Shown here: positions 34,060 to 46,622 of the stretch, in pieces
How the letters are laid out: each line of letters starts with the position of its first letter
Position numbering within the stretch: position 1 is the stretch's first letter
Origin: Merluccius polli
Taxonomy: Eukaryota; Chordata; Actinopteri; Gadiformes; Merlucciidae
Reading direction: 5' to 3'
Assembly (NCBI GenBank): GCA_030340625.1
Contig: JAOPHQ010002858.1
Location: forward strand, 62,001-126,000
Length of the DNA stretch: 64,000 bases
Notes under the pieces: model-generated
Seen by the model: the letters and a program-made list of their open reading frames with translations, nothing else
Database searches by the model: none
What the model was told of the DNA's origin: nothing
Made by a program: the position numbers and the translations under genes

Positions 34060-35870
34060 ATTATTTACTTAATATTATTTGCTAACCATGTTTAACAAAT
34101 CATTTGTTAGTGTTGCTATATAATTACAGTATGCACAATGTGTGTGTGTGTTATGTCTAACCAATTCAGTTCCTAACAGCTGTGTGTGAGCACCTGCTCC
34201 TGTTTGTTCTGACCCTGATAGTGTGCACACACACACACACATCGGACAGTGAGAGAGAGAAAGACAAAGACGGCACACATGCTTTTAAATAAGTAAAATC
34301 TGTACATTTTCAATGTTGCCTTTCTCTGGATTAGAGTATTTAAAGACATCAGATCAGGATGAAATCAAGGAGAAGATTCAATGTGTTTTTGTTCCAAGAC
34401 ATGTAGCATTTAGGCAGCGATACAAAAGTTACGACACTTAAAACACACAGTCACTGCCCTGTGTTAACAAGCACAAAAGACATACTGTTACCTGTACTTG
34501 GCTTTAGGGTTAGTAAACTTTCCACCCTTCAGCTACAATACAGCATTTCGTGAACATCTCTCATCAATGCCTTATTTGCCTATCTATATTGCCTCATCAT
34601 ATATGTGAATGTAAATAAGTTATCAAGAAGATAAGTGATGGACTGTTGGGTCAATATTGCCATTAATACAAACAGACAGGTGAGTAGATCACATGCAAAT
34701 GATAAACAGCAATTGCGTTAATTAAACATTTAAATAAATAACCAGTGCGTATGAATAACTGCGCATGAATCACAATGATTACTGTATCCAATGGAACACC
34801 TATACAATCTTATAATACATGAGTCTCTGCCTGTATGAGGGCTTTAGCTTTGGGAGTTCATTCATGTCTCATCAGTTCTGTGAAGCTTTTTTTAAGGTTA
34901 CAATGGAGATAAAACTAATGTAAAAAAGCAGATACCACAAAGGCCACCACATACCATGGGCTGTATAAGTAATTTGGTCATTTGGGCACTAAGAAAGTCA
35001 ATGTGTAGTCATTGGAAAAGATACTTTTATGCATGACAGTACCTATTGCTTACTCTAACTGAATGTATAACTGGATGGATTTATACACCATATCTGCTCT
35101 AGCACAGTTTAGTTTAAGATCATCTTGTTTATATCAAACCTTCCAATACTGTAAATATAAGTGTGTTCCGATGTCCTGAAACCTATACAGAGCCTCAGAG
35201 ATTCAGTTTGGAAATTCCAGGGAATATGAAAGTATCGTAATGGCAAAATGTATTACACAAACAGTAGGAAACTATTGAGCTTTGTTTACTCAGGGACTAT
35301 AACCAAATAGTAATCCTTTCAACAACACCCAGAGGACACATTCACAATAGTTAGGGTAATGGCTGAACAATGTTGTATTTTCGTCACAGGGCACATTCTG
35401 ATCAAAGGCCTAGCAAAAGCTTTGCTGTTTATCTGTGCATTGGGAACAAAACCATCTTGAACTGATCAGGCTGATTTTGCTTACAGTGTACATGTAGTTA
35501 GACAATGTTTTGGATTCAAACATCAACACCGTTCCTGGGGATTTCATTCTTTAGAGCTTTCTAACCATTTGGATGACCCTGTGTAGTACGAATCGAAAGC
35601 TATTTTGTATCAATTCAGATTTGTAAATCCAAACCAGCCCGTCCAGTGGCACAACGCGTTTACATTACAATCAGTCAAATCCATTTAATTGTCTCCTAGT
35701 TATTACCGCTGGTATGGCTGTTGGCATGTGAGCCAATCAGAGAACTCAGAACATCACCTATAGGATTCTCAGTTTGTTATAAACAGGGGTGTGGCTTCTC
35801 AGTTTTTTTACCCTTCCACTCTCTACTACTAGAGGTGTTGGGGACTACCACCACCACAAACTCCCTTTCT
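34060..35870. other. No gene recognised; flank downstream of adrb2
   Basis: AT-rich unique-looking sequence with short (TG)n at 34140 and (AC)n at 34208. If the receptor transcript is spliced after 35888, its last exon or 3' UTR would lie here, but no clear coding exon was found on minus. Confidence 0.4.
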
Positions 35871-36663
35871 CTAACCGCCTCTCTTACCGCCCCTGAGCCA
35901 CAGTATCTCCTGGAAGGCGTGCCTGAAGTCTGCACTCCGGCAGTAGATGAGCGGATTGAAGGCCGAGTTGGAGTAACCCAGCCAGTTGAGGAGCCTGTAG
36001 GGTAGCCAGACGTCTCCAAGGTCCAGGAAAGGAAAAGTCATGAGGATGTTGAGGATGAAGAAGGGGAGCCAGCACAGCGTGAAGGTTCCCATGATGATCC
36101 CCAGAGTTTTCACGGCCTTGTGTTCCTTCAGGGAGAACTTGTGGCGCTTTGCAGTCAACATCTTGCCTCCCCCTTTGTCTGTTGTGTCAGTCGCTACCTC
36201 TCCGTGTCCGTTGCGTCCGTTTATTTGTCCCTTTCCCCTGTGTTCCACCCCTTCTTTTCCGTCCCTTCCTCGCTGCTCCTGTGTGTTGTTCAGCGGCTCC
36301 TCCTCCTCCTCCTCCTCCTCCTCCTCCTCCTCCTCCTCCTCCTCCTCCTCCTCCACGGTAACCGAGGCGCGGTGTAGGTAATAGAAGCGCTGTTCCCGGC
36401 CTCTGATCTTCTTCAGCTGTTTGCGCGCCTCCCGGAAGACGCGCAAGTATGTGAAGATCATCACCAGCAGCGGCAGGTAGAAGGACACAATGGACGAGGA
36501 GACGGCGTACGCCATGTTGGTGTTGAATTCGCAGCAGGTGGCGTCACTGTCGCAGCGCTTGGCCTCGGGATCTCCGGACACCCACCACCTCATGTGGATG
36601 GGCAGGAAGGAAATGAGGGAGGCCACTGCCCAGACCCCCAGCACTGCACAGAGAGCCCGGCAC
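35871..36663 (-). CDS. adrb2: Beta-adrenergic receptor (adrb2-type), exon 3: TM4 to C-terminus
   Basis: This exon encodes residues 150-413: TM4 (LGVWAVASLISFLP), the extracellular loop 2 cysteines (CDSDATCCEF), TM5 (AYAVSSSIVSFYLP, with the catecholamine-binding serines), loop 3, TM6 (KTLGIIMGTFTLCWLPFF) and TM7 (LLNWLGYSNSAFNPLIYC). The acceptor AGCAG before 36663 restores the alignment with the family exactly. Loop 3 contains 19 consecutive Glu (residues 254-272) from a GAG repeat. The tail is short (FQEILWLRGGKRGG, stop at 35871-35873) and lacks the usual palmitoylated Cys; a strong donor (GTAAGAG, 35881-35887) suggests it may instead splice onward. LKEHKA..KTLGIIMGTFTL favours the beta-2 type over beta-1, as does the ablim3 neighbour. 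Confidence 0.9.
36297..36353 (-). repeat. (GAG)19 triplet repeat inside the adrb2 coding exon
   Basis: Nineteen uninterrupted GAG codons (CTC on plus) encode Glu254-Glu272 in intracellular loop 3. The run is pure, with no GAA codons, which marks it as a young microsatellite expansion. Confidence 0.97.
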
Positions 36664-37432
36664 CTGCTCGCCCCGACCCCGCATAGAAGCAAAAAAAAAA
36701 CCCCACTATTAAGTATCATTATGAACATGACATGACACATGTTAAGACCAACAGTATCAAAAGATCTTTTAACTCATGTGTCAAAGGTTGGCAGTTTTAC
36801 ACTTGCACCTTAGCAAATACCAAGTAGGCTATTGGTTGGGTCCAATACTGCACATTGGAAATAGTACTTCTTCATTGCTTTTTTGTATAATACCATTTTT
36901 TGTGTTTTTCTTCTGATACGAATTATATACCGACGCCAATCTTGGTGTTGGAGCACTATTGGTATTGGAGCTTTTTGAGAGCGTAGCTTTGCCTTCTACA
37001 GACGGTGCCATTTTTTGAGATTTTAGCAAGCAGCGGCAACGATCCATATTTGGCACATTGAGGATGGGAATTAAATGGCTGCCTCACAATAGTCTATGGT
37101 CAAAACTCATGAATATTCAATCAATTAATTACTAATTAATTACTTTTTAATTAAATAAAACGGGACCTCCCAAATTACGTTATATGGAGATGAACAAACC
37201 CCACAAAGAAAAAAAATATCGGCTTTGTATTATGAAAATTAAATCCCATTTCTTCCTGTTGATTTAGAATGGTCGCGGGTCTTCATCCAACCACGGCGAA
37301 CCACTTATAGGCCGTTAGAGGAACTACATGTTAGTCTCTACACTGAGCCACCCATAGGCCATTAGAGGAACTACACAGTCGCTTCCGTAAGGGCTTTATA
37401 AACAGGCGGTCATGGCTGCCACTTGGTTTTAC
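36664..37432 (-). other. adrb2 intron 2
   Basis: No coding sequence is seen. A short direct duplication is present: CATAGGCC or TATAGGCC followed by (G/A)TTAGAGGAACTACA at about 37306 and 37355. The acceptor side has a T10 run as its pyrimidine tract. Confidence 0.7.
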
Positions 37433-37724
37433 CTGGTGAGCAGCGTGGGGTAGCGCAGCGGCGAGGTAATGGCCAGGTAGCGGTCCAGAGCGATCACGCA
37501 CAGTGTCTCAATGCTGGCTGTCACACACAGCACATCGAACGCCGTCCACAGCTCGCAGAAGAAGCTGCCGAAGCTCCAGACGCCCAGCAGGATATAGCTG
37601 GAGCCGAAGGGGACCACCACCACGCCCATGATGAGGTCAGCAACCGCCAGCGAGGCGATGAAGAGGTTGGTGACAGTCTGGAGCCGTTGGAACCGCAGGA
37701 TAGCTGTGATCACCAAGACGTTTC
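37433..37724 (-). CDS. adrb2: Beta-adrenergic receptor (adrb2-type), exon 2: TM1 end to DRY and loop 2
   Basis: Acceptor TTCCAG at 37725-37730 and donor GTAAAA at 37427-37432. The exon encodes residues 53-150: the end of TM1 with NVLVITAIL, TM2 (LFIASLAVADLIMG, with the conserved Asp82), TM3 (WTAFDVLCVTASIETLCVIA, whose Asp116 matches the amine-binding Asp) and the DRY motif at 133-135. The protein is a Gs-coupled plasma-membrane receptor for adrenaline and noradrenaline by family knowledge. The exon ends after LLT plus two bases of Arg150. Confidence 0.95.
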
Positions 37725-37915
37725 CTGGAAGTATAAGGAAGGATATATATATACATGATGTCAGGTGTCGCTCATTACACTAATTATAGGACTGCTTTTA
37801 TGTACTATGGCAGTTGTAGACTTATCTTCACTAGTTTATCTACGATGACAAATGGGTCCATTGATTTGTCATTTGACATACAAAATGGTGAACTTAAATT
37901 TAAGCAAATACGTAC

Positions 37916-38072
37916 CAAGGACTATGGCCAGCACCAGAATTGCCATGACAACTCCCACTAGTACTAGCTTTGCGTCAATGTATTCTGTCGGTCCCGACAA
38001 ATTGCGATGGTCCAGGGAGAAATTGGTATATTGTGATCGGTTGGTCAGTGGAAAAGCAGAAGAACTCGCCAT
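37916..38072 (-). CDS. adrb2: Beta-adrenergic receptor (adrb2-type), exon 1: N-terminus and TM1
   Basis: The start ATG is at 38070-38072. The exon encodes the 53-residue start of the receptor: an extracellular tail with three N-glycosylation sequons (N11RS, N17FS, N24LS) and most of TM1 (VLVGVVMAILVLAIVLG). The donor GTACGT follows at 37915. A splice acceptor (TTGCAG, 38076-38081) sits three bases before the ATG, so at least one upstream non-coding exon is implied. The phase matches exon 2 through Gly53. Confidence 0.85.
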
Positions 38073-38109
38073 CACCTGCAAGCATAAAACAACAAAACAC
38101 AGAGTAACC

Positions 38110-38871
38110 AATGTATTTAAAGGTGCTGTAGGTAAGATTTAAGAGCTATTATTTGAGTGTACTTTGTTAAATTCCATAGCCATCCATCCGTCAGCTATTA
38201 GTGAGTGAAATGTGCTGTGAGAATATGGTTTGGAGTTGACTCTAGTCTCTAAATCGTCTCTGTATCAGATGATTTTAGACCGGCTCAGTTCTGACCAATT
38301 GGCGTCTCTTTCCTGATTGGTTCGGGGAATCCATCTTGCCTGTCGATCACAGGTGCTTGAAATGCTAAATTTCTCAATGGCGGAGAAATGTAGGGAGGGA
38401 GGGAGCAGATATGGAGGGGACGTATTTTTGGCTGTTTAGTTTCAAAATCTTGCTCTCTTCGGCTCTTCAGCTGTCTCTCTCATTACAACTCTCGAATCTT
38501 ACAGCACCGTTAACAACTAAGAAGAACACTATTTATTGTGTATGCTTAGCCTGTAGGCCTGTCTTTTCCCGACGTCTTCAGATCACTTCACTTCCTGCCC
38601 TTGTGTTCCCACCTGTGATTACCTGTCCCGCCCTAATTAGTTCCACCTGTGTCCAATCTCATTGTGTATTTAGTTTGTGTGCTCACCTCTCCTTCGGCCA
38701 GTTCGTCTTAGTTCCTTTGTGTCTAACGGTTCAGCCATTTTCCTTGTGACAGGCTTGTTGGTCACCCAGACCCTGCACTTGTGTTTTTGACCTGCCTGAT
38801 TTTTGGAACTGATCACTCTGTACCAAACAGTTTTTGAGTAAAGACTTTTTTGGATCCTATCCGGCTGTGAA
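38110..38871. other. Region upstream of adrb2, possibly with an LTR-like part
   Basis: No coding exon is seen. The adrb2 leader exon and promoter are expected here or further upstream but were not located. From about 38560 the sequence, continuing after the inserted element at 39394, has an AGTAAA signal-like word at 38837 and a style recalling LTR ends; this is weak. Confidence 0.25.
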
Positions 38872-38879
38872 TCGAGTCG

Positions 38880-39385
38880 TAGCCTAGAAATCTAGACGCC
38901 CCTAGTGGCAGCAAATTTAATTTGCAGCCAGGGGGTCTAGCCTTTTGTCGTCGTTTTGTGCTGCAGGAAACAGAAAATCTGTCAGACCAATCACAGCGTG
39001 AGGGGCGGAGTCGGAAGCCGGGCTACCATGACGACAGAGTTGTGACGGTTCCGTGTTAGAGGGAAACAATGGCTGCTGCTGCTGGCTAACGGCTGTCTTT
39101 CGACTCGGCTTTGGCCGCGACTCTTCAAGACTTGAAGTTAACATTTTCTTTGGGAAAAGAACAAAGAACGGCACTGAAGTCTTTCCTCGAAAAGGAAGAT
39201 GTATTTGGAGTTTTGCCGACCGGATAGGTTGGCAAAACTGATTGGCTGATTGGCTGATTGGTTGTAGCGCTATCCTATTGCGTGCAGAGGGAACTTGAAA
39301 GACAACCATTTATCCCGCCCACACTGCCAATGGAGCAATGCCAGACCCTACATCTTTCTGATGTGTGTCTGGCTTGCCAGGCTAG
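38880..39385. mobile_element. 506-bp transposon with 8-bp target duplication TCGAGTCG
   Basis: TCGAGTCG flanks both sides (38872-38879 and 39386-39393). The ends are TAGCCTAGAAATCTAGAC and, on minus, TAGCCTGGCAAGCCAGAC, a terminal inverted repeat with a few differences. An 8-bp duplication fits hAT or P-type elements. A helicase-like fragment is inside. Confidence 0.75.
39139..39224 (+). pseudogene. RecQ-helicase-like N-terminal fragment carried by the transposon
   Basis: The plus reading KEQRTALKSFLEKEDVFGVL ends in PTG just before a stop (39225-39227), where RecQ-type helicases have a Walker A PTGxGKS. The segment starts near a possible ATG at 39069 that is quickly interrupted by a stop. 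It is a captured or decayed piece without the rest of the helicase. Confidence 0.5.
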
Positions 39386-39393
39386 TCGAGTCG

Positions 39394-40890
39394 TGCTTTT
39401 GAGTCCCCTATCTGTTGGTCCCAGTGTCACACAACTGTGGCACTACTGTTATGTCCCTTAATTAACATGGACAAGAACAAGATGTCTAGTTAACAATTGC
39501 GTGACTCAACAACCAGAGACACTTGAATATCAAACATGGTATGCTACGGTGCAAAGATAGGGCTTGCTCTTACTGTTATGCAAGTAATGTGCAAGTGTCC
39601 ATCATCAGAAAAATGACTGCAATTTCCTATGGAGCCTTTTTTTAAATCTTCAAATATTTATTTGACACAATTCACAAGATCCAATTGGCCTTATGATGAC
39701 AACGAACAACTATTCACTGTGTGTGTATTGTCAATTATGTGGTATTGACATTGGCACTAAGAGAATGCAAATACGATGCAAATAATACCAAGACTGAATG
39801 TGCTTCAAACAATACATTCAAAAACACACATGCACGCACCCTAAATAAATAAACTCAAATGCCTGCACCTACTCACACACATAAACTACCACACATTGTG
39901 CACAAACAGAATGCAGAGAGAGAGAGACTGCATACAACACCTCTACATTTCTGCAGGAAACGACTCATAGGGTGTATACTCACGTGGGTGTACTCAACTG
40001 TAAATGTGATATAAATACAATGTCACATCTCTAGCTTCCAGATTCCTTCATTCAGTTCTGTAAGAAAAAGGCACACACACATGCACATTAACAGACACGC
40101 ACAGATCCAGATGCAGACAGACAAAAAGACATGATTACAATTCTGTATATTCTGCGAGAAAAAAAGGCATTTGAGAAGCACAAGAAGCACATATCATTGC
40201 ATTGCAATGATATGAATTCTGTATCCACCACCGTGAGAAAACAGCCAATCAGATGCAAATGTGGTAGTTCTGGAACGTACAGCTGGTTATTCTACGACGA
40301 CCTCGCTCCGATCCACACTGCCACCAAAAAGTCCTCTTCAAAGTGTCTTCTAGCCAAGGCATGTTGTATGGTCCAAATGGAGTTCGACAAGGTTGAGCCC
40401 ACTAATCCTCACAGTGCAGTGCTCTCATCAGTAACTTCTCCCGTCTGCCTCTGGTAAGTTGGAGGTTATGGATTCATATGTCACATGCACACTTTTCGTC
40501 TAACACACACACAAACATACACACGTTCGTTCAGCACTGCCACTTGCCCTTTAGCAGTCGTTGAGGCAGACATCCTTCTTATAGGGTTGCCCTGATGACA
40601 TCACAGACAGTAGCCAATCAGGAGGCGTGAGCCTTGTGGTGTAGCGTGCGTGCGTGTGTGTGTGCGGAGAACACCTCTACAGGGAACAGGGATCGTGAAT
40701 GAGAGGCTGGCTTGTGGGGACATTTGAGATTATTTAGAATTGGTTTGGCTGTTTTTAAAGCACCTTGAACATCTTTTACATTTGCCAAAGCAGTTATCCT
40801 TTTGTCATCACAAATGGTATTATGTTTACGACTATTTGTACCACTTGAATAACAGAGGATAATTCACATTTCTACCAAGTACACTGAGAG
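39394..40890. other. No gene recognised
   Basis: Unique-looking AT-rich sequence with a short inverted repeat, AGCACATATCATTGCATTGCAATGATATGA, read here only as the core CATATCATTGCA and its inverse at 40189-40214. No exon pattern is seen. Confidence 0.35.
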
Positions 40891-40897
40891 CGTGCAT

Positions 40898-40899
<2 letters not shown>

Positions 40900-40981
<82 letters not shown>
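40900..40981. repeat. (CA)n microsatellite
   Basis: About 40 uninterrupted CA units. Confidence 0.97.
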
Positions 40982-40984
<3 letters not shown>

Positions 40985-41603
40985 AGGTACTTCACATTCT
41001 TATTTCACTTGACAACAAAACTATCCAAAAGAATAACTATTTATTCTGCAAAATCAATTATTCTTTTGTGTTAATAAGAAAGGACAATGTTTCCATAACA
41101 ATGAAAAGACAGAGATATAAGAGAGGACATCTCTCTACCTCTCTGCCACAGCACTCGCAAACATGCGCGCACACACTCAAACACACACACACACACACAC
41201 AAAATTGTGCGCACACTCACGAACACACTTATGTGCACACACAAGCACACACTCACAAACACACACCGCGCACACACTTCTATACTTGAAGTCCAAGTCA
41301 AGTATAGAAGTTAATCTTAGTTAATCCGATTTTGAAATTTAAAAGCCATTGACTTTCTAGCTCTGAGTTTTTTTGTATTAAAATTATGTGTCTATATTTT
41401 TTTGCCTCTGAATTCAACTCAAACTCAAATCTTCAATAGGCCTAACTCATTTTCACTTTTATCAAAAATTAAAGTTTTAAAAAATGAAGATACATCCGGA
41501 CACCGAAGTTAAGCAATCGATTCTGTCTCAAATCGAACCGACATCCGAACCAATCAAGTTAAGTCTTTAAGGATACAATCGATGTAGTCCTACGGGGGTT
41601 GGG

Positions 41604-42424
<821 letters not shown>

Positions 42425-43017
42425 CTTTCAGAATCACATGATGACAGACAATGAGATAACTTGCAAACGAATACCACAACCTTGTATACTTGTATAACAC
42501 TATACAAGCTGCAACAATCACCCATAAAACTTGAATAGTATACCAGGATGAGGTAATGTATTTTTAGGTTGTGAAACTAAGAGGTGATTAAAAGAGGAAT
42601 TTAGTCCCATAATATTTCTGCTTAAACAACCACACAATAACGTATTGTGTGAGTGCAATGCGTATCTACAGACCAAAAGACAAAGGGAAACATTCAAGTA
42701 GAATTATTTTGTAATGTTAGTTTTTTCAATTTCGATTTTTTTGTACACAAAACACATAACGCTGTCTGAAGTACAATTACTGAAATACAAAACATACATA
42801 TAGATTTATTTCAAGTCAATCCATTTGAATAAGCACCCATCTATGAGTGACAAGTTGCCTCGGCAGTAATTACATTGTCTAGATAATTAAGGGTGCAGGC
42901 CAGCTGTGACCCCACAGGGTCAAACTGATTCATGGGATTTCCATGACCATAAAACAACTGACCGTTCATCTTTCCCCTTGCCTAGGTTGGGATGGACAAA
43001 GGGACACCACACATATA

Positions 43018-43018
<1 letters not shown>

Positions 43019-43085
<67 letters not shown>
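43019..43085. repeat. (GT)n microsatellite
   Basis: About 32 GT units followed by TATATA. Confidence 0.97.
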
Positions 43086-43092
<7 letters not shown>

Positions 43093-43829
43093 ATGTCTAA
43101 TTCCTCCCCAAAGCTTGGGCTGAAACCCAAAGTAAATCAATCTAAAATAAAGAAAGAGAAGTAATGAGTGAATAAATAGGCTGTCACCACTTATGTTTTC
43201 CATGTGGAGCAGAAGTGGCATGAAGCCAACAGAAACCTTTAGGCTGACGGCATGTCTCACCTGCATATACTGCATTCAAAGACATGCACACACAGTCATG
43301 GACACACAGTCACAGACGCACACATGCACGCACACACTGCATTCAATGACCCTCTTCAACTACAGCACACCTAAAGTTCTTACGCAATAAAGTTAGGATT
43401 TAAATGTGCTATGTCATTGTTCAGCACCTCATTTCAATATTCCATGTTATTTTGACACTACTGTTCATACATCATACATCACTATGACATTCAATTTGAA
43501 TCAGAATGTATTATATATTCTTATCTTTATCACACCGTAAAGCTCTGTGCTGTGTTTCTCAGAGGAACACAGCGCAAGTGGAAAAACACAAGAGTACAAT
43601 TGCAAATGTTTGGTGTGGAGGACAGTGTAGTTTTGTCGCCTTTTCTGGAGTCATACCCATTACTCTGCCACAATGCATCATGGGATCTCAGGCACTGTCT
43701 CTGAATCTACAACCAGTCAGGGTGGAAGTAGTCTGGGGTGCTCTCGTTTGCAGCCATCTTGGCACGTCTTTATGCTTCATTGGTTTTTAGTGCTGTAACG
43801 TGTAATGTGCTTTTCCACTGACTTTGAGC

Positions 43830-44459
<630 letters not shown>

Positions 44460-44939
44460 AGTGTTGGGAAAATAATAATCTGCCAGTGGCTAAATGAGAC
44501 AAATGTCAATACTTTTACACAATGTTACAATGGATGTATTTATTCAGAGAGCTACAATTTGTTTGTCTTTAAGAGGGGATATGCGCGCAATACATTATAT
44601 TTGAATACATTTGACTTCAAGGAGATTTGAACATCTGTTCAGATATATCCATCCATGCCTTTGAAACCCACCTGCCACGACAGAAAGGGAGACGAGTCCA
44701 CTGCGCCGACATTCACTGTGCAACACCGCCCCCCCCTGGATCACCTCGGTAGCACACGTGGCCAAACCAGTTCAGAAACTTCCGACCATCGTTGCAAATG
44801 ATATATAGCCTACTGACTGTGCACATACACACCTAACTACTTCTCTCTTACAGTTATGGAAAGCATCAGCTAAACGTGATTGTCACCGCCCCAGAACAAT
44901 GAAGATGGTGAAGTGGCTATAGCCAACAATAAATAGGGC

Positions 44940-45550
44940 CACGTCTCAGCAGAGAGGGACCCCTTCCTTTAGGGGGGTCTGGGGGGGTCACCCGTCCTCC
45001 ACACGGACCTGGTGTGTGTAGTGGTGCTGTGGCGTCTCCTTTTCCCCTGAGCTCACGTCACTGTCAGCCCCGGTGGGGAGGACTGTGAGGATGGCGAGGA
45101 GGGTGAGGAGGGTGAGGATGGGGAGGAGGGTGAGGATGGTGAGGATGGTGAGGATAGTGAGGACGGCTCCTCCTCCGGTCGCCGTGATGTTCAAAACCCG
45201 GAATTAGCCGAACCGCACCAGGACTGCCAGCAGCAGCAGTCCTGCAGACGAGCAGCGGACCAGGGGGTCCCCCCCCAGCCAGGCAGGGTCTTACCCAGAC
45301 ATTACCCCCACAGGATAGACACATAGAGGGAGACAGCCCCCCCCCCCCTCCCCTAGTCCGCAGCAGGGATAATGCGTCGGTGTTGGGGGGGTTTCGCCGT
45401 CTTGGCTTGAGTCTCCGCTAAACGGTATCGGATGAGTCCAGGTCTGCGTGGGCTGGCGGACTCCCAGAGGATCGCCGCCGCGCAAAGTGCAGAGCCGTCA
45501 ACTTCCCCCCGAGTTTGGGCTTCATCATTACTCTGGGAGCCGGCGTCGCC
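44940..45550 (+). promoter_or_regulatory. GC-rich 5' region of ablim3
   Basis: GC- and CpG-rich sequence directly upstream of the first coding exon. It includes a nine-base repeat built on GAGGATGGT at 45088-45170. It is a likely promoter and 5' UTR, but no start site can be fixed from sequence. Confidence 0.45.
44988..45194 (-). CDS. Uncertain small hydrophobic reading frame, antisense to the ablim3 5' region
   Basis: A 68-codon frame starts MNITATGGGAV, has a 30-residue Leu/Thr/Ile stretch that would pass as a membrane segment or signal anchor, then a polar tail GADSDVSSGEKETPQHHYTH and VRVEDG. The hydrophobic part is the translation of the nine-base repeat, so it may be an artefact. The tail is not repetitive. 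I do not recognise the protein and no splice partners were found. Confidence 0.15.
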   Translation of the reverse strand: MNITATGGGAVLTILTILTILTLLPILTLLTLLAILTVLPTGADSDVSSGEKETPQHHYTHQVRVEDG

Positions 45551-45569
45551 ATGAGCGGACCGTCACACG
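45551..45569 (+). CDS. ablim3: Actin-binding LIM protein 3, exon 1 (start)
   Basis: ATG at 45551 in a GCCGTCGCCATGAGC-like context gives MSGPSH and one base of Gly7, then the donor GTAAGG (45570). The phase fits the next exon, which begins GG CTT CAG. The human protein has a different short N-terminus before its first LIM domain, so this assignment rests on position, phase and the strong donor. Confidence 0.6.
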
Positions 45570-45572
45570 GTA

Positions 45573-45716
45573 AGGGAGCGGGTCTGGGAGCGGGACTGGG
45601 AGCGGGTCTGGGAGCGGGACTGGGAGCGGGTCTGGGAGCGGGACTGGGAGCGGGACTGGGAGCGGGTCAGGGAGCGGGTCTGGGAGCGGGTCAGGGAGCG
45701 GGTCTGGGAGCGGGTC
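45573..45716. repeat. 12-bp minisatellite starting at the ablim3 intron 1 donor
   Basis: About 12 units of GAGCGGG(T/A)CTGG, with some CAGG variants, begin three bases after the splice donor. The unit keeps one frame open on both strands (Gly-Ala-Gly-Leu on plus, Arg-Ser-Gln on minus), a repeat artefact. Confidence 0.95.
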
Positions 45717-46125
45717 CGCGTCGGTCCGGTCAGGATCGCCGCGCTTTTATTCTCCACGATCAATCCGGACACCACGGACCTTTAGCAGGGCGATGGACCT
45801 GCTGTCCGTACCGCTGTCTGGTAGGCCTGTCAGCACCGCGGATGCCGATAGCTTCAAAATACATGTCAATATTGTCGATTTGTGTACACTTTGTTTGGGG
45901 GGATTTTTTTTCTTTCTTTGCCATACATGTTTTTTTTTTAATTGTTTTTTTTTTTTAAGTTAATCAATTTGAAGTCATTGGACCATATCGACTACTCAGG
46001 ATTTATGTTTGACTCCCATCTGAACAATTGCTTCCCCCGCACACTGCATGCTTGTTCCGCTGCCAGTTAACGTAATGATCTGTCTGAAGCCCAACGAGGA
46101 GATCCTCAAAACATGCTCTTCAAGA

Positions 46126-46622
46126 CACAATCACACCATGTCTGTCTCATAACTTAACATACAATCACACCATGTCTGTCTCATAACTTAACATACAATC
46201 ACACCATGTCTGTCTCATAACTTAACATACAATCACACCATGCCTGTCTCATAACTTAACATACAATCACACCATGTCTGTCTCATAACTTAACATACAA
46301 TCACACCATGCCTGTCTCATAACTTAACATACACACCATGTCTGTCTCATAACTTAACATACAATCACACCATGCCTGTCTCATAACTTAACATACAATC
46401 ACACCATGCCTGTCTCACAACTTAACATACAATCACACCATGCCTGTCTCATAACTTAACATACACACTATGTCTGTCTCATAACTTAACATACAATCAC
46501 ACCATGCCTGTCTCATAACTTAACATACACACCATGCCTGTCTCATAACTTAACATACACACCATGCCTGTCTCATAACTTAACATACACACTATGTCTG
46601 TCTCATAACTTAACATACAATC
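46126..46622. repeat. 34-bp minisatellite in ablim3 intron 1, about 15 copies
   Basis: The unit contains ACACCATG(T/C)CTGTCTCAT and AACTTAACATACAATC. Shortened units lacking AATC-type bases alternate with full ones. Confidence 0.95.

Noticed and set aside
36040..36381. Plus-strand frames with Ser, Leu or Pro runs opposite the receptor
   Set aside because: Antisense shadow of the adrb2 exon and its GAG repeat.
45515..45958. 147-codon frame reading through the ablim3 exon 1 donor (Gly-Ala-Gly-Leu repeats)
   Set aside because: It is read-through of the 12-bp minisatellite in intron 1; the donor GTAAGG and exon 2 phase support splicing instead.
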